DNA of 64,000 bases. Source: Marinobacter goseongensis. Its GTDB lineage: Bacteria; Pseudomonadota; Gammaproteobacteria; Pseudomonadales; Oleiphilaceae. The stretch spans positions 62,001-126,000 of the forward strand of contig NZ_JAKZAI010000009.1 in assembly GCF_023156235.1 (NCBI RefSeq), written 5' to 3'. The notes below the pieces were generated by a model. It saw nothing but the letters and a program-made list of their open reading frames with translations, had not been told where the DNA came from and ran no database searches. How positions within the stretch are numbered: the first letter of the stretch is position 1; the number at the start of each line of letters is the position of its first letter. This document shows positions 21,166 through 32,223 of this stretch, one piece after another. A program made the position numbers and the translations under genes.

Positions 21166-22587
21166 CTAACGCTTCTTGCTTTTCATCCGGGGCTTTTTGG
21201 TTCGACGCCCCGCCTTGATATCGTTGTCTTTCTTGACCTTCTGGCGTGGCGTCAGGCGGTCGACCTTGTGGGCAAACGGGTTCTCGCTGGAGCGAAACTC
21301 GAAACGGATGGGAGACCCGGTCACTTTCAGCACCTTGCGGAAAGTGTTTTCCAGGTAACGCTTGTAGGATCCCGGCAGAGCGTCGGTCTGGTTGCCATGC
21401 ACCACGATCACCGGCGGGTTGGAGCCCCCCTGGTGCGCATAGCGCAGTTTGATCCGGCGGTTGTGTACCATCGGCGGCTGATGCTGGGCAATGGCATCCT
21501 CGAGGATGGCCGTAAGCCGGTTAGTGGGCCACTTTGCCATGGCAGAGTCGTAGCAGGCCTGGACGGAATCGTACATCACGCCCACCCCGGACCCGTGCAG
21601 TGCAGAGATGTAGTGTTTGTCGGCGTAGTCGAGAAAATCGAGGCGTCGCTGCACCTGCTCCTTCACCCTCGCCCGGTCTTCCGGATCCATGCCGTCCCAT
21701 TTATTGACCGCAATCACCAGCGACCGGCCCGCATCCAGCACGAAGCCGATCAGATGCAGATCCTGATTCATCAAACCATCGCGGGCGTCAATCACCAGAA
21801 TCACCACATGGGCGTCATCAATGGCCTGCAGCGTCTTGATGATGGAGAATTTCTCCACCACCTCGTGCACATTTTTGCGACGGCGCACGCCCGCTGTGTC
21901 GATCAACGTGTATTGCTTGTCCTGACGCTCAAACGGAATGTAGACGCTGTCGCGGGTGGTACCCGGCATGTCGTACACCACCACCCGATCCTCACCGAGC
22001 ATACGATTGACCAACGTCGATTTACCGACGTTCGGCCGCCCGACAATGCCGATACGGATACCAGGATAACGGTCTGCCCGATCCTGCTCTTCCCGCTCTT
22101 CCTCCGAAGGCAAAAGTAGCGTTAGCATCGAGCGGATCCCTCGATTATGGGACGCCGCGATCATGAAGGTGGAATCAAACCCAAGGCTGTAAAAATCGGA
22201 AGCGGCAATATCCGGATCCTGGCCGTCGGTTTTGTTCACCACCAGATGGGCACGCTTGCCTGTCTTGCGGAGGTGGTTGGCGATCAGCTCGTCGCCCGCC
22301 ATCAAACCGGATCGGCCATCCACCAGAAACAGAACAATATCCGCCTCTTCGATTGCCTGCAGGGACTGGCGCGCCATTTCCGCGTCCAGGCCCTCTTCGT
22401 CACCGGTCAGGCCGCCGGTATCGATGACAATGAAACGCTGCCCCTCATGGTTGCCCTCACCGTATTTCCGGTCACGGGTAAGCCCGGGGAAATCCGCGAC
22501 CAGCGCATCCCGGGACCGCGTCATCTGATTGAAAAGAGTCGATTTACCGACATTGGGTCGGCCGACAAGGGCAATTACAGGGGTCAT
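21166..22587 (-). CDS. der: Ribosome-associated GTPase Der (EngA)
   Basis: Essential double GTPase for 50S maturation, 473 residues. The first G domain has [14 protein letters not shown] and a [13 protein letters not shown] switch, with NKTD for guanine recognition. The second (from about 177) has [22 protein letters not shown] and NKWD. The C-terminal KH-like domain follows (about 355-440), and the protein ends in a very basic tail ([13 protein letters not shown]). It is convergent with pta and is the last gene of the rlmN-to-der run, 55 bases after bamB. Confidence 0.97.
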   Translation of the reverse strand: MTPVIALVGRPNVGKSTLFNQMTRSRDALVADFPGLTRDRKYGEGNHEGQRFIVIDTGGLTGDEEGLDAEMARQSLQAIEEADIVLFLVDGRSGLMAGDELIANHLRKTGKRAHLVVNKTDGQDPDIAASDFYSLGFDSTFMIAASHNRGIRSMLTLLLPSEEEREEQDRADRYPGIRIGIVGRPNVGKSTLVNRMLGEDRVVVYDMPGTTRDSVYIPFERQDKQYTLIDTAGVRRRKNVHEVVEKFSIIKTLQAIDDAHVVILVIDARDGLMNQDLHLIGFVLDAGRSLVIAVNKWDGMDPEDRARVKEQVQRRLDFLDYADKHYISALHGSGVGVMYDSVQACYDSAMAKWPTNRLTAILEDAIAQHQPPMVHNRRIKLRYAHQGGSNPPVIVVHGNQTDALPGSYKRYLENTFRKVLKVTGSPIRFEFRSSENPFAHKVDRLTPRQKVKKDNDIKAGRRTKKPRMKSKKR

Positions 22588-22642
22588 AGTGTTCCGCTAC
22601 AAAAGATTATCCGGGCCCTTGTGGACCCGGAGAAGGAGGCGA

Positions 22643-23815
22643 TCAGTCGCTTTCCTTGAGTTCAAGCACGCTCAGTTTACCGCTGTTCCCGAACACCAGC
22701 AGCTTGCCATCGCGCAGCCGCTGGGCAGGCACACGAAGACCTTCATCGTCAAATTCCAGCTGGCCCTGAAGCGAGCCGTCTTCCAGCGACAGCATATGAA
22801 TGTAACCTTCGAAATCCCCCACCAACAGGTAGTCACCGTAAACCACCGGCTGAGTAGTCTGGCGCCACGATAGCCTGTCCTGAGTCCACAGCTCACGGCG
22901 GTTCGAGCCCTGATAGGCAATGATGTCTCCATTGGCAGAGGAAACGTACAGGTTACCCGCACCTATCATGGGGGAATGAAGGCTGGAGGCACTGCGGCTC
23001 CAGATTTCCTCGCCATTACGCAGGTCCACCAGCGCCAGCTTGCCCTGATAACCGACCACCAGGGCCGCATTCTCCAGGATCAGTGGCTGGCTGGTCACAT
23101 CCACCAGGCGTTCAAGCTCGGTACGCCCCTGCGCCTGTCCTACCTCATATTGCCAGGCCGGCTGGCCGTTCTTGGCAGACAAGGCCATCAGTTTGCCATT
23201 GGCAAAACCGGCCAGCACCAGCTCGCTACCCACCAGCGGTGGTGATGCCGCACGGATCGACAGTACCGGAACAACGCCGTCGTACTGCCAGTTGAGCTCA
23301 CCGGAGGCGGTATCAAAAGCCAGCACTTTACCGTCGGTGGTCTGAATCACCACGATGTCGCCATTGGACTGCGGCATCGCCAGCACCTCGTTCGGCAGCG
23401 GCTCTTCCCAGATCACGTCTCCGGTATCCCGGGACAGCGCCACGAGCTGGGCGTCACGGGTCACCAGGTACAGTTGCGCACGATCACCGCCCAGACCGGC
23501 AAACACCTGCCTGTCCAGTTCCTGATACCACTCAACCTTGCCGTTCTCTGCCTGCACGGCGTATACGTCGCCGTTGGCCGCCGCCACATAGATAAGCTCA
23601 CCGGTGTTCAGGGGCGTGAGGTAGAGAAACTGTTCCCCGTGGCCGTCGCCCACATCCATGGTCCAGACGCTGTCGAGTTCCACGGTGGTTTCGATCTCAG
23701 GGACCGGCGCAGGTTCCTCGATAGGCTCCCGCGTGCTACACCCGGCCACCAGAGTTGCTAGCAACGCAGCACCGATAAAACGACTGGCAATGGGCCGATC
23801 AGAAAACCAGGGCAT
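22643..23815 (-). CDS. bamB: Outer membrane protein assembly factor BamB
   Basis: A 390-residue lipoprotein of the BAM complex. The signal ends in a lipobox, LLATLVAGCSTREP. The mature protein carries repeated WD/PQQ-like motifs, for example GKVEWYQELDRQVFAGLGG, GDVIWEEPLPNEVLAM and GELNWQYDGVVPV, giving an eight-bladed beta-propeller. BamB helps BamA fold outer-membrane beta-barrels. Its start overlaps the end of the YfgM gene (shared base region at 23815), in the standard yfgM-bamB-der order. Confidence 0.95.
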   Translation of the reverse strand: MPWFSDRPIASRFIGAALLATLVAGCSTREPIEEPAPVPEIETTVELDSVWTMDVGDGHGEQFLYLTPLNTGELIYVAAANGDVYAVQAENGKVEWYQELDRQVFAGLGGDRAQLYLVTRDAQLVALSRDTGDVIWEEPLPNEVLAMPQSNGDIVVIQTTDGKVLAFDTASGELNWQYDGVVPVLSIRAASPPLVGSELVLAGFANGKLMALSAKNGQPAWQYEVGQAQGRTELERLVDVTSQPLILENAALVVGYQGKLALVDLRNGEEIWSRSASSLHSPMIGAGNLYVSSANGDIIAYQGSNRRELWTQDRLSWRQTTQPVVYGDYLLVGDFEGYIHMLSLEDGSLQGQLEFDDEGLRVPAQRLRDGKLLVFGNSGKLSVLELKESD

Positions 23816-24471
23816 TAGGCACCCCCTTGAACGCCGAGATCCGACAGTTTCAGCTCGAGAACGCCGCTGCGGCCCTGCTGACTCTGTTCGCGGGCAGCGA
23901 GGTAGGCTTCCCTGGCACCCTCACGATCACCCTTGGCCAGCAGAATGTCTCCGCGCAGTTCTGCGTAGATCGAAGCAAATGCCTGGTTGTCACCGGCAGC
24001 GTCCAGGGTGGCCAGAGCTTCGTCGTATTGTTCGGCAGCAAATTGGGCACGGGCCAGGCGGTTACGAATAACAAACGACAACGCGGTGCCGTCATCGATC
24101 CTGCTTTGAGCCCATTGCAGGGATTCAACGGCCGCCCCTGCGTCGCCCTGATCCATCAGTTGCTGACGGGCCAGCAGAAGCATGCCGTAGACCGCGTAGG
24201 CACTGTCAGAAAACTCTTCTTTCAGATTGCCGGCAACGAACGCCACAGTTTCGCCACTGTTGTCATCAGACTGATCGCTGTAGGCATTGAGCAGATTAGC
24301 AAACTGGGACGCCGCTTCGGTACGCTGCGTTTGCTGATGGTTCTGCCAGGTCTGCCAGCCAAAGACAATCGCCAGGGCTGCACCGATACCGATCAGAAGC
24401 GAACTGCCGTTCTTCTTCCACCAGTCCTTGATCGCCTGAATCTGTTCTTCCTCAGTCCGCAATTCAGCCAT
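23815..24471 (-). CDS. YfgM-type tetratricopeptide ancillary translocon protein
   Basis: A 218-residue inner-membrane protein. The short cytoplasmic N-terminus (AELRTEEEQIQAIKDWWKKNG) is the family signature, followed by one transmembrane helix (about 22-42, SSLLIGIGAALAIVFGW) and a periplasmic TPR-like domain. YfgM in E. coli binds SecYEG and periplasmic chaperones. It lies between hisS and bamB as in most gammaproteobacteria, and is translationally coupled to bamB. Confidence 0.93.
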   Translation of the reverse strand: MAELRTEEEQIQAIKDWWKKNGSSLLIGIGAALAIVFGWQTWQNHQQTQRTEAASQFANLLNAYSDQSDDNSGETVAFVAGNLKEEFSDSAYAVYGMLLLARQQLMDQGDAGAAVESLQWAQSRIDDGTALSFVIRNRLARAQFAAEQYDEALATLDAAGDNQAFASIYAELRGDILLAKGDREGAREAYLAAREQSQQGRSGVLELKLSDLGVQGGA

Positions 24472-24519
24472 GATGACTCCTGTGATAAACGTTTTTATAA
24501 GTGTTCGCGGTTGCCCCGT

Positions 24520-25800
24520 TCAGGCGCCCAGCAAAGGTTTGAGTGTGGATACCAGTTCAGCCTGCGCCAATGCCTGTTGACCCTCGTCAGAGCGCAGCGG
24601 CTTAAGGCCAGCGGTGCCACTGTCGATTTCATTCTCGCCGAGGATGACCGCATAACGGGCGCCGCTGCGATCGGCTTTTTTCATCTGGCTCTTGAAGCTG
24701 CCGCCACCACAGTGGGTCACGATGACGGCACCCGGGAGTTCTGACCGCAGCGTTTCAGACAGCGCAAACGCAGCAGCCACTGCCCGTTCACCCATGGCGG
24801 TCACGTAGACGTCCGCATCACTGTTTGCGTCTTCGGGGACCAGGCCCAGGGTTTCCAGCAAAAGAATCAGGCGTTCGAGCCCCATGGCAAATCCGACTGC
24901 CACCGTGGGCTTTCCGCCGAGTTGCTCGACAAGGCCATCATAACGCCCGCCGGCACACACCGTGCCCTGAGCCCCGAGACTGTCGGTAATCCATTCGAAC
25001 ACCGTTTTGCCGTAATAATCCAGACCGCGCACCAGGCGGGGATTCACCGTGTACTGAATACCTGCGGCATCCAGCAGTTCGCACAGCCGGCTGAAATGGG
25101 CCAGTGATTCTTCGTCGAGGTATTCGTCCAGCTTCGGCGCATCGCCCAGAATAGCCTGGGTGTCCGGATTCTTGCTGTCCAGGATACGCAAGGGGTTGGT
25201 TTCCAGACGGCGCTGACTGTCCTCGTCCAGTTGATCACGAAATCCCGACAGATACCCCAGCAGAGCTTCCCGGTAGGCCTTCCGGGAGGCAGATGTACCG
25301 ATCGAATTGATCTCGAGGCGGGTATGAGCGGTCAGGCCGAGCTCTTTCCAGAGTCGTGCCGTCAGAATCAGCAATTCCGCGTCAATATCCGGACCGGTCA
25401 TGCCAAAGCATTCCACCCCAATCTGGTGAAACTGACGATACCGGCCTTTTTGCGGACGCTCGTGGCGGAACATCGGGCCGGTGTACCACAGCCGCTGCGT
25501 CTGGTTGAACAGCAGACCATGTTCCTCGGCCGCACGCACACAGCCAGCAGTACCTTCCGGCCGCAGGGTCAGGCTGTCCCCGTTGCGATCCTCGAAGGTG
25601 TACATTTCTTTTTCAACAATATCGGTCACTTCGCCGATGGAACGCTTGAACAGATCGGTCTGCTCCACAATAGGCATGCGGATTTCCCGGTAACCGTAAC
25701 CGGCCAGCACTTTTCGAACCTTACCTTCAACAAACTGCCAGATCGGTGTCTGCTCCGGCAGGATGTCATTCATCCCGCGAATTGCCTGAATCTTAGCCAA
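24520..25800 (-). CDS. hisS: Histidine-tRNA ligase
   Basis: Class II aminoacyl-tRNA synthetase of 426 residues. Motif 1 lies near residue 45 ([20 protein letters not shown]), motif 2 in [15 protein letters not shown] with [21 protein letters not shown], the His-A signature in [15 protein letters not shown], and motif 3 in [10 protein letters not shown]. The C-terminal anticodon-binding domain starts near 330. It follows ispG by 42 bases in the conserved operon. Identification is firm. Confidence 0.98.
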   Translation of the reverse strand: MAKIQAIRGMNDILPEQTPIWQFVEGKVRKVLAGYGYREIRMPIVEQTDLFKRSIGEVTDIVEKEMYTFEDRNGDSLTLRPEGTAGCVRAAEEHGLLFNQTQRLWYTGPMFRHERPQKGRYRQFHQIGVECFGMTGPDIDAELLILTARLWKELGLTAHTRLEINSIGTSASRKAYREALLGYLSGFRDQLDEDSQRRLETNPLRILDSKNPDTQAILGDAPKLDEYLDEESLAHFSRLCELLDAAGIQYTVNPRLVRGLDYYGKTVFEWITDSLGAQGTVCAGGRYDGLVEQLGGKPTVAVGFAMGLERLILLLETLGLVPEDANSDADVYVTAMGERAVAAAFALSETLRSELPGAVIVTHCGGGSFKSQMKKADRSGARYAVILGENEIDSGTAGLKPLRSDEGQQALAQAELVSTLKPLLGA

Positions 25801-25842
25801 GTTAAACCCTTAAATTCGAATCAATGATTGCGCGCTGACTGG

Positions 25843-26961
25843 TCACTCGCCCGAACGGGCAATAATGGCGTCTTCCTGCTCACGGCGGCGGGCAATTTCC
25901 TCCCGGATCAGACGCTCGAGATCGTCAGTCAGGGTGGCGTTATCCAGCTTCTGGTTCGGCTTTCCGCCCATATAGAACAGGTTCTTGGGGCTACCACCCG
26001 TGAGGCCGATGTCCGCTTCTTTCGCCTCTCCGGGGCCGTTCACGATGCACCCGATAATGGCCACATCCAGCGGGGAATTGACATCCTCCAGCCGGGCCTC
26101 GAGATCGTTCATGGTTTGGATAACATCAAAGTTCTGCCGTGAGCAGCTTGGGCAGGCAATGAAGTTAATGCCCCGGCTGCGTAAACGAAGGCTCTTGAGA
26201 ATGTCGAAGCCGACCTTGACTTCCTGTATCGGGTCTGCGGCCAGCGATACCCGGATGGTATCGCCGATACCGTCCATCAGCAGCATACCGAGGCCAATGG
26301 AGGATTTAACCGTGCCCGAACGGAAACCGCCGGCCTCGGTAATGCCAAGATGCAGCGGCTGCTCGATCTGTGAGGCAATCTTGCGATAGGCGGCCACGGT
26401 CATGAAGACTTCTGAGGCCTTCAGGCTGACCTTGAAGTTCTGGAAATCGTGGCGATCAAGAATATCAATGTGGCGCATGGCGGATTCCACCAGTGCATCC
26501 GGCGTGGGCTCGCCGTACTTGCGTTGCAGTTCCTTTTCGAGAGAACCCGCGTTCACTCCGATCCGGATCGGGATGTTGCGATCCCGGGCCGCACTGATCA
26601 CTGCACTGACCCGGTCTTCCCGGCCGATGTTGCCTGGGTTGATGCGAAGGCAATCCACTCCCAGTTCCGCCACCCGCAGCGCAATCTTGTGATCAAAGTG
26701 GATGTCCGCCACCAGAGGAACGGACACTTTAGAGCGAATCTGTCCGAACGCTTCAGCCGCGTCCATACTGGGCACGGACACCCGCACGATGTCGGCACCC
26801 GCGTCCTGCAACGCCTGAATCTGGCCGACCGTGGCCTCCACATCACAGGTGTTGGTGTTGGTCATACTCTGCACCGCAATAGGTGCATCGCCGCCCACGG
26901 GCACATCACCCACCATGATCTGGCGGGATTTACGTCTGATAATCGGAGATTCCTGTTTCAT
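25843..26961 (-). CDS. ispG: 4-hydroxy-3-methylbut-2-enyl diphosphate synthase (flavodoxin)
   Basis: Penultimate enzyme of the MEP isoprenoid pathway, with a [4Fe-4S] cluster. The 372-residue protein has the TIM barrel ([19 protein letters not shown]) and the cluster cysteines in [14 protein letters not shown] (CxxC) and [17 protein letters not shown]. The length corresponds to the short bacterial form. It requires iron-sulfur assembly, which is relevant to the reduced isc locus nearby. It lies 35 bases after rodZ. Confidence 0.97.
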   Translation of the reverse strand: MKQESPIIRRKSRQIMVGDVPVGGDAPIAVQSMTNTNTCDVEATVGQIQALQDAGADIVRVSVPSMDAAEAFGQIRSKVSVPLVADIHFDHKIALRVAELGVDCLRINPGNIGREDRVSAVISAARDRNIPIRIGVNAGSLEKELQRKYGEPTPDALVESAMRHIDILDRHDFQNFKVSLKASEVFMTVAAYRKIASQIEQPLHLGITEAGGFRSGTVKSSIGLGMLLMDGIGDTIRVSLAADPIQEVKVGFDILKSLRLRSRGINFIACPSCSRQNFDVIQTMNDLEARLEDVNSPLDVAIIGCIVNGPGEAKEADIGLTGGSPKNLFYMGGKPNQKLDNATLTDDLERLIREEIARRREQEDAIIARSGE

Positions 26962-26996
26962 CTGGTGTTAACCAAAAATAAGTGTGTTCAGAATGT

Positions 26997-27995
26997 TCAG
27001 ATTTCCAGGGAAAACTGGGCCCGGTTATTTACCACCTGGTAATCCGACAGCTCAACGGACTCGCCCTGGAAACGGATGGCGTCCACGGCGTCCACAGCAC
27101 CGATAACGACCCTCAGCGGAACCTGCCCGGAAACGTCAATCACGTCACCGTCCCGTCGAAGGCCGCTGGCCAGCCTGACGCCGGTGGCGTCCGTAATTTC
27201 AACCCAGCAATCATTGGAAAAAGAGACCTCCAGACGGCCGGTACCCGGCAGATCACCGGTTCTGGACTCTTCGGTCAGCGCGGGGTCGGTACTGCTGGTC
27301 ACTGTCGGTATCCGGCTCTCGTCCAGCGCGTCCTCATCATCCACGACCTCAGCCAGCGGCGCCGCGTCGTTCAGCGGCTCACCGGGCTCGGGTTCGGCAC
27401 CAAGGGCCTGATTACCTTCCGAGGCCGCGTCGGGCTCTGCCTGCATAACCTCCGTCGGCGCCGCGTCTGAATCTGTTTCCGGTGCCACCACTTCCTCAGG
27501 CGCAACATTCGCACCCAGGGCGACGCCGTCGTCAGTGCCCTGTCCAGACGTGGCAGCTTCCTCCCTACCGCCACTGTCATCGCCCAGGAAAGTGAACGCC
27601 AGGGCACCCATCACGGCGAGTACCAGCAACACCATCAACGCCCTCGCTGCCTGGCGTTTCTGGCGCTTCCGACGTTCAATATCCACCAACGGGTTGGCCT
27701 CAAGTGCTTCGGCTTTCTGCTGTCGAAACGGCTCCAGTTCCCTGTCCAGCGTGGCCACGATGGCGTCGGCGTCTAGCCCGACCTGTTTCGCATAAGCTCT
27801 GACATAGCCCTTGAGAAACAGTTCGCTGTCGATTTGCTGGTACTCGCCATTTTCAATAGCCTGGATCACCGCAAGCCGGAGATGTTGCGCATTGGCAACG
27901 TCGGACACCGTCAGTCCTCGTTGCTCTCTGGCACGTCGGAGCTGGCTGCCTACCGACTCTCCGGAAACCTGCTGGGCGTTTTCTTCGTTACTCAT
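26997..27995 (-). CDS. rodZ: RodZ-like cytoskeletal membrane protein
   Basis: A 332-residue bitopic protein. The N-terminal helix-turn-helix domain (about 10-85, VGSQLRRAREQRGLTVSDVA) binds MreB in RodZ. A basic juxtamembrane stretch (ERRKRQKRQAARA) precedes one transmembrane helix (about 120-140). A long acidic, Ala/Pro/Asp-rich linker (about 140-245) leads to a C-terminal DUF4115 beta domain (LEVSFSNDCWVEITDATGVR). RodZ links MreB to the elongasome. It overlaps pilW by 8 bases. Confidence 0.9.
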   Translation of the reverse strand: MSNEENAQQVSGESVGSQLRRAREQRGLTVSDVANAQHLRLAVIQAIENGEYQQIDSELFLKGYVRAYAKQVGLDADAIVATLDRELEPFRQQKAEALEANPLVDIERRKRQKRQAARALMVLLVLAVMGALAFTFLGDDSGGREEAATSGQGTDDGVALGANVAPEEVVAPETDSDAAPTEVMQAEPDAASEGNQALGAEPEPGEPLNDAAPLAEVVDDEDALDESRIPTVTSSTDPALTEESRTGDLPGTGRLEVSFSNDCWVEITDATGVRLASGLRRDGDVIDVSGQVPLRVVIGAVDAVDAIRFQGESVELSDYQVVNNRAQFSLEI

Positions 27996-28791
27996 TAGAA
28001 ATCAGCACCCTGTATTGTTGGTATTCGACTGACTCCGGGAAATTATTTCGCAGTTGCAGCGCCAAGCTGGATTCCCGATCCCGTTCACCGAAATAGCGCG
28101 CAATCCGAATGCCCGTCAACAAACTCTCGGGAGAGTGCCGGTACCGGGAATTCTGCTGCATCAATGCGGACAGCCGCGCGTAATATCGGGAGGCAGTACT
28201 GTAATCTCCCGCTTCAAGCAGAGTACGGGACAGAGCGAGCAGAGACTTCGCGTCGCCTCTGGACAGTTCCACAGCCCGCTGATAGGCATCGATCGCTGCA
28301 TCGTTATCTTCCAGACGCTCTTCGCTCATTCCCAGATTGAAAAAAATGGAAGCACGATCCGGATATTTGGTGTCATCGGCAGCCGTTCTGAACTGATCCC
28401 TTGCTTCCTCGAAACGACGCTCTCCATACAGGAAGGCACCGTAATAGACTCGGCCGCGGGTGTAGTCGCTGTCGCTGGCGATGGCTTTGCGGAAATTCTC
28501 CTCCGCCAGTTTGCGCTCGCCGTCGGAGTTGTGCAGCAGTGCCATGGCAGACAATGCGCCGGCGTCATCCGGTGATAACTCGAGGGCACGGTCGAGATGA
28601 CTCCGAGCCCGGTCCAGATTGCCCTGGCTGATATAGGCCGTTGCCAGCTCAACGTAGTTCATTACCGCTTTCTCGCGGTCTTCTTCGCGGGAAAAACGAC
28701 TATCGGACACCGTGACACAGCCCGCCGCAAGGAACATCACCAGCACAACGGTCATCAAAGCCTGGATACTGTTCACTGGATTGACTGCCAC
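27988..28791 (-). CDS. pilW: Type IV pilus pilotin PilW/PilF
   Basis: A 267-residue outer-membrane lipoprotein with six tetratricopeptide repeats. The signal ends in a lipobox (VMFLAAGCVTVSD). The TPRs start with YVELATAYISQGNLDRARS and continue through AFLYGERRFEEARDQF and LGMSEERLEDNDAAIDAY. PilW/PilF is the pilotin that brings the PilQ secretin to the outer membrane for type IV pili. Its position between rlmN and rodZ is conserved in Pseudomonas-like genomes. Confidence 0.93.
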   Translation of the reverse strand: MAVNPVNSIQALMTVVLVMFLAAGCVTVSDSRFSREEDREKAVMNYVELATAYISQGNLDRARSHLDRALELSPDDAGALSAMALLHNSDGERKLAEENFRKAIASDSDYTRGRVYYGAFLYGERRFEEARDQFRTAADDTKYPDRASIFFNLGMSEERLEDNDAAIDAYQRAVELSRGDAKSLLALSRTLLEAGDYSTASRYYARLSALMQQNSRYRHSPESLLTGIRIARYFGERDRESSLALQLRNNFPESVEYQQYRVLISNE

Positions 28792-28838
28792 AGTTCGATC
28801 ACCCCTCTTGCTCTGATTTTTTACAACGTTGGTAACGG

Positions 28839-29951
28839 TCAGGGATTGACCTGCTGCACCGCGATGTAACGTTGGCTTCGCTTGGTTCTGTCTTCAACCC
28901 GGCCAACCAGCTGCCCACAGGCGGCATCGATGTCATCACCACGAGTGGTGCGGATGGTGGCGATGTAACCGGCTTCGTTCAGGATTGTCTGAAAACGACG
29001 GGTCGCGTTCATGCTGGGCCGACGGAAATCGCTCTCCGGAAATGGGTTGAATGGTATCAGATTGATCTTGCATGGCAGATCCCGCAATAACTCGGCAAGC
29101 TCCCGGGCATGTTCCGGCTGATCGTTCATGCCCTCGATCACGGTATATTCAATGGTCGCCTTGCGCTTGTCCGGCAGGCGGGCAAAGTACCGTTTGGTGG
29201 CCGCCAGAAGCTCGGCAATCGGATACTTTTTATTTAATGGAACCAGCTTGTTACGCAGTTCATCATTGGGGGCGTGCAGCGAAATGGCCAGTGAAACATC
29301 GGTAACTTCCCCCAGCCGGTCCAGAGCCGGCACAACCCCGGAGGTACTCAGCGTCACACGGCGCTTGGAGATCCCGTAGGCCAGGTCTTCCATCATAAGA
29401 TTCATGGCGTCGACAACGTTGTCAAAATTGAGCAGGGGCTCGCCCATGCCCATCATCACCACGTTGGTAATCGGCCGATCGGGGCCCGGCTCGAATGGCA
29501 TGAAGGCTTTTCTGGCCACCCAGACCTGCCCGATGACCTCGGCCGCAGTCAGGTTACGGTTGAAACCGCGCTTGCCGGTGGAGCAGAAAGTACAGTCGAG
29601 GCTGCAGCCAATCTGGGACGACACACACAGTGTGCCGCGCTCACCGTCGGGGATCAGCACAGTTTCCACGCTGTTGCCATTGTCCATGCGCATCACCCAC
29701 TTGCGGGTGCCATCCTTGGAGACTTCGTCGTAAACCACTTCGGGACCACGGATCTCGGCCACGGCCTTGAGCTTGTCCCGCAGGACCTTGCTCATATTGG
29801 TCATTTGATCGAAGTCATCAGCACCCCGCTGGTGAATCCACTGCAGCATCTGGGTAGCACGGAAACGCTTCTCGCCCAGGATCTCGAAGAAAGCCTCCAT
29901 CTTGGCTTTCGGCATCCCGAGAAGATTCGTTTTTTCAGCGGCCGCTGTCAT
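28839..29951 (-). CDS. rlmN: Dual-specificity RNA methyltransferase RlmN
   Basis: Radical-SAM enzyme that methylates C2 of A2503 in 23S rRNA and A37 in some tRNAs. The 370-residue protein has the radical-SAM triad in [17 protein letters not shown], the SAM-binding [12 protein letters not shown], and the methyl-accepting Cys in DIDAACGQL near the C-terminus. It carries a [4Fe-4S] cluster. It sits 61 bases after ndk, with a GC-rich inverted repeat (29978-30005) in the gap. Confidence 0.97.
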   Translation of the reverse strand: MTAAAEKTNLLGMPKAKMEAFFEILGEKRFRATQMLQWIHQRGADDFDQMTNMSKVLRDKLKAVAEIRGPEVVYDEVSKDGTRKWVMRMDNGNSVETVLIPDGERGTLCVSSQIGCSLDCTFCSTGKRGFNRNLTAAEVIGQVWVARKAFMPFEPGPDRPITNVVMMGMGEPLLNFDNVVDAMNLMMEDLAYGISKRRVTLSTSGVVPALDRLGEVTDVSLAISLHAPNDELRNKLVPLNKKYPIAELLAATKRYFARLPDKRKATIEYTVIEGMNDQPEHARELAELLRDLPCKINLIPFNPFPESDFRRPSMNATRRFQTILNEAGYIATIRTTRGDDIDAACGQLVGRVEDRTKRSQRYIAVQQVNP

Positions 29952-29977
29952 TTCATAACCTCGATCAGATAACCAAT

Positions 29978-30005
29978 CCGGGGCGAGCCGTCAGACCCGC
30001 CCCGG
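29978..30005 (-). terminator. Inverted repeat between ndk and rlmN
   Basis: CCGGGGCG (29978-29985) pairs with CGCCCCGG (29998-30005) just after the ndk stop. The T content after the stem is low, so it may be an RNA-stability element or partial terminator rather than a full stop. Confidence 0.35.
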
Positions 30006-30012
30006 CAGCGAA

Positions 30013-30441
30013 TCAGCCGCGCGGGCAGATTTCGCTGTCATTGAAAAAGTACGCGATCTCGCGCTCAGCGGAAGCCGCGGAGTCTGAACCGTGTACTGCA
30101 TTCGCGTCGATGGAAGAGGCGAAATCGGCACGGATGGTGCCCGCTTCGGCTTCCTTCGGGTTGGTTGCACCCATCAGATCGCGATTCTTCAGGATGGCGC
30201 CTTCGCCTTCCAGAGCCTGCACCACAACTGGGCCAGAGGTCATGAACGCTACCAGGTCATTGAAGAACGGGCGCTCTTTGTGCTCAGCGTAAAAACCTTC
30301 CGCCTGCTCCTGGGTCAGGTGCATCATTTTGGCGGCAACGATATTCAGACCGGCTTTTTCAAAGCGGGTGTAGATTTCGCCGATCACGTTCTTGGCGACT
30401 GCATCGGGCTTGATAATCGAGAGCGTGCGCTCATTTGCCAT
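30013..30441 (-). CDS. ndk: Nucleoside diphosphate kinase
   Basis: A 142-residue enzyme that transfers phosphate between nucleoside di- and triphosphates through a phospho-His. The active-site motif is [16 protein letters not shown] (His near 117). The N-terminus [20 protein letters not shown] is canonical. GGAG lies upstream of the ATG. In Pseudomonas-type genomes ndk follows the full isc operon; here it follows iscS directly and has its own promoter. Confidence 0.98.
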   Translation of the reverse strand: MANERTLSIIKPDAVAKNVIGEIYTRFEKAGLNIVAAKMMHLTQEQAEGFYAEHKERPFFNDLVAFMTSGPVVVQALEGEGAILKNRDLMGATNPKEAEAGTIRADFASSIDANAVHGSDSAASAEREIAYFFNDSEICPRG

Positions 30442-30484
30442 GGTATTTCTCCAGTATGGTTCAGGTTGAAAATTCAGGGTTGGG

Positions 30485-30513
30485 ATTATACGCAGTCCGG
30501 AGGCTACTGCCTA
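30485..30513 (-). promoter_or_regulatory. Candidate sigma-70 promoter of ndk
   Basis: Minus-strand TAGGCA (30508-30513) and a perfect TATAAT (30485-30490) with a 17-base spacer. The -35 box overlaps the iscS stop codon, so the gap between iscS and ndk is filled by this promoter and the ndk leader. Confidence 0.6.
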
Positions 30514-31662
30514 CCGCACCGACCTGAGACGCCCAACAACTTCAATGATTTGTGCGACCGCAAACTCGATTTCTTCGTCGGTGGTGTAACGCCCCATGGA
30601 AAAACGCAGGGCGCGGTGGGCCTGCTCATCGTCCAGCCCGATGCCCCGCAGCACAAAAGAAGGCTCAATGGTCGCGGACGCACAGGCAGAACCGGACGAC
30701 ACCGCCAGCTCCCGCAGCCCCAACATCAGCGACTCGGCGTCCACCCCGGTAAACGACAGATTCACAATACCCGGAACCCGGGCCTCGGCGCTGCCGTTCA
30801 GAGACATACCGTCAAGACCGGCCAGTCCCTCGAGGAACTGCGAGCGCAGAGCCTCCAGGCTGGCCACGTCCTCTTCCAGCTTTTCCTGCGCCAGCGCGAA
30901 GGCCGTACCCATGCCCACGATCTGATGCGTGGGCAAGGTCCCGGAGCGCATGCCCCGCTCATGACCACCACCGTGGATCTGGGACTCGATGCGTACATCC
31001 GGTGAACGTCGAACGTAGAGCGCCCCCACACCTTTGGGGCCATAAACCTTGTGGGCGGACAAGGACAACAGGTCGACGGGCATCCGGCCCACGTCTATCG
31101 CAATTTTACCGGCGGCCTGAGCCGCGTCCACGTGAAACAGCACACCGCGGGCGCGGAGCAGCTCGCCGATCGCGGCAATGTCCGTAACGCTCCCGAGTTC
31201 GTTGTTGACCATCATCAGGCTGACCAGTGCGGTATTGTCACGAAGCGCCGCCTCCACCTGGTCGGCGGTGATCCGGCCATCCTGATGGGGCGCCAGCCAC
31301 GTCACCTCAACACCCTGCCCCTCCAGCCACTTGCAGGTATCCAGCACCGCCTTGTGCTCAATCACCGAGGTGATGACGTGCGCCGATGCTTTGCCCGCCA
31401 CTGCTCCCTTGATGGCCAGGTTGTCGGATTCGGTGGCACCAGACGTCCACACGATCTCCCGCGGGTCTGCGTGAATGAGTCCGGCAACCTGTTTACGGGC
31501 GTTTTCCACCGCAGCCTCGGCCTGCCAGCCATAAACGTGGGTGCGGGACGCAGGGTTGGCAAACACACCGTCAAGGGTGAGGTATTTGACCATTTCGGCA
31601 GCAACAGCCGGATCAACGGGCGTGGTTGCCGCGTAATCCATATAGACGGGCTTTTTCATCAT
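30511..31662 (-). CDS. iscS: IscS-type cysteine desulfurase lacking the IscU-docking tail
   Basis: PLP enzyme that moves sulfur from cysteine to a catalytic Cys persulfide, for Fe-S clusters and tRNA thiolation. [32 protein letters not shown], the PLP lysine in [34 protein letters not shown] and the catalytic Cys in [14 protein letters not shown] are all present. It is 383 residues against about 404 for typical IscS. It ends at VVGRLRSVR, the point where E. coli IscS continues with about 20 residues that bind IscU. It follows iscR by 19 bases. No iscU, iscA, hscB, hscA or fdx follows. Fe-S assembly in this strain may use SUF, with this enzyme feeding other acceptors. Confidence 0.95.
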   Translation of the reverse strand: MMKKPVYMDYAATTPVDPAVAAEMVKYLTLDGVFANPASRTHVYGWQAEAAVENARKQVAGLIHADPREIVWTSGATESDNLAIKGAVAGKASAHVITSVIEHKAVLDTCKWLEGQGVEVTWLAPHQDGRITADQVEAALRDNTALVSLMMVNNELGSVTDIAAIGELLRARGVLFHVDAAQAAGKIAIDVGRMPVDLLSLSAHKVYGPKGVGALYVRRSPDVRIESQIHGGGHERGMRSGTLPTHQIVGMGTAFALAQEKLEEDVASLEALRSQFLEGLAGLDGMSLNGSAEARVPGIVNLSFTGVDAESLMLGLRELAVSSGSACASATIEPSFVLRGIGLDDEQAHRALRFSMGRYTTDEEIEFAVAQIIEVVGRLRSVR

Positions 31663-31681
31663 GGTATCGAGGTAACTTGAT

Positions 31682-32179
31682 TCAGGCCGGCGTCTGTTCG
31701 TTCAGGCGCTCGGTATTGATGGTCTGGGAATCAGAGTCCGATTGGCGACGGTCCTGGCGGTCCGCCACCCGTTGGATTTCCCGCTTCCTCATCAGGTCCG
31801 CAAGACTGATTTCGCTGAGAAACTGATGGATCTGATCGCTCAGGTCGGACCACAGATGATGGGTCAGGCATTTTTCGCCGTTCTGGCAATCACCCTTGTT
31901 GGCACAACGGGTCGTATCGAGGGACTCGTTCACCGCGTCGACCACCTCGGCGACAAACACCGAGCACGGGTCACGACTCAACCGGTAACCACCGCCTGGC
32001 CCACGAATACTGACCACAAGCTGATGGCGGCGAAGTCGGGAAAACAGCTGTTCGAGATACGAGAGGGATATTTCCTGACGGGCTGAGATGTCCGCAAGAC
32101 TGACCGGCCCGTGATCCCCGTGAAGGGCCAGATCCAGCATCGCCGTAACGGCATAGCGGCCTTTGGTGGTCAGTTTCAT
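31682..32179 (-). CDS. iscR: Fe-S cluster regulator IscR
   Basis: Rrf2-family [2Fe-2S] sensor of 165 residues. The winged helix-turn-helix begins [18 protein letters not shown], with [20 protein letters not shown] as recognition region. The cluster ligands lie in [14 protein letters not shown] with exact C-x5-C-x5-C spacing. The C-terminal 30 residues are variable. Holo-IscR represses isc promoters and apo-IscR activates suf-like promoters in E. coli. A type-1-like half-site overlaps its own -35 box, consistent with autorepression. Confidence 0.96.
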   Translation of the reverse strand: MKLTTKGRYAVTAMLDLALHGDHGPVSLADISARQEISLSYLEQLFSRLRRHQLVVSIRGPGGGYRLSRDPCSVFVAEVVDAVNESLDTTRCANKGDCQNGEKCLTHHLWSDLSDQIHQFLSEISLADLMRKREIQRVADRQDRRQSDSDSQTINTERLNEQTPA

Positions 32180-32223
32180 AGTCTCAGCCCCGATGAGGGA
32201 ATGAATCAGAATTCACAGCGCCG

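Noticed and set aside
23827-24744. A 305-codon plus-strand open frame across yfgM and the end of hisS
   Set aside because: Opposite-strand shadow; it crosses two recognised genes and has no features of its own.
27000-27500. Acidic low-complexity stretch in rodZ that could suggest horizontal transfer or a frameshift
   Set aside because: Such Ala/Pro/Asp/Glu-rich linkers are usual between the membrane helix and the C-terminal domain of RodZ.
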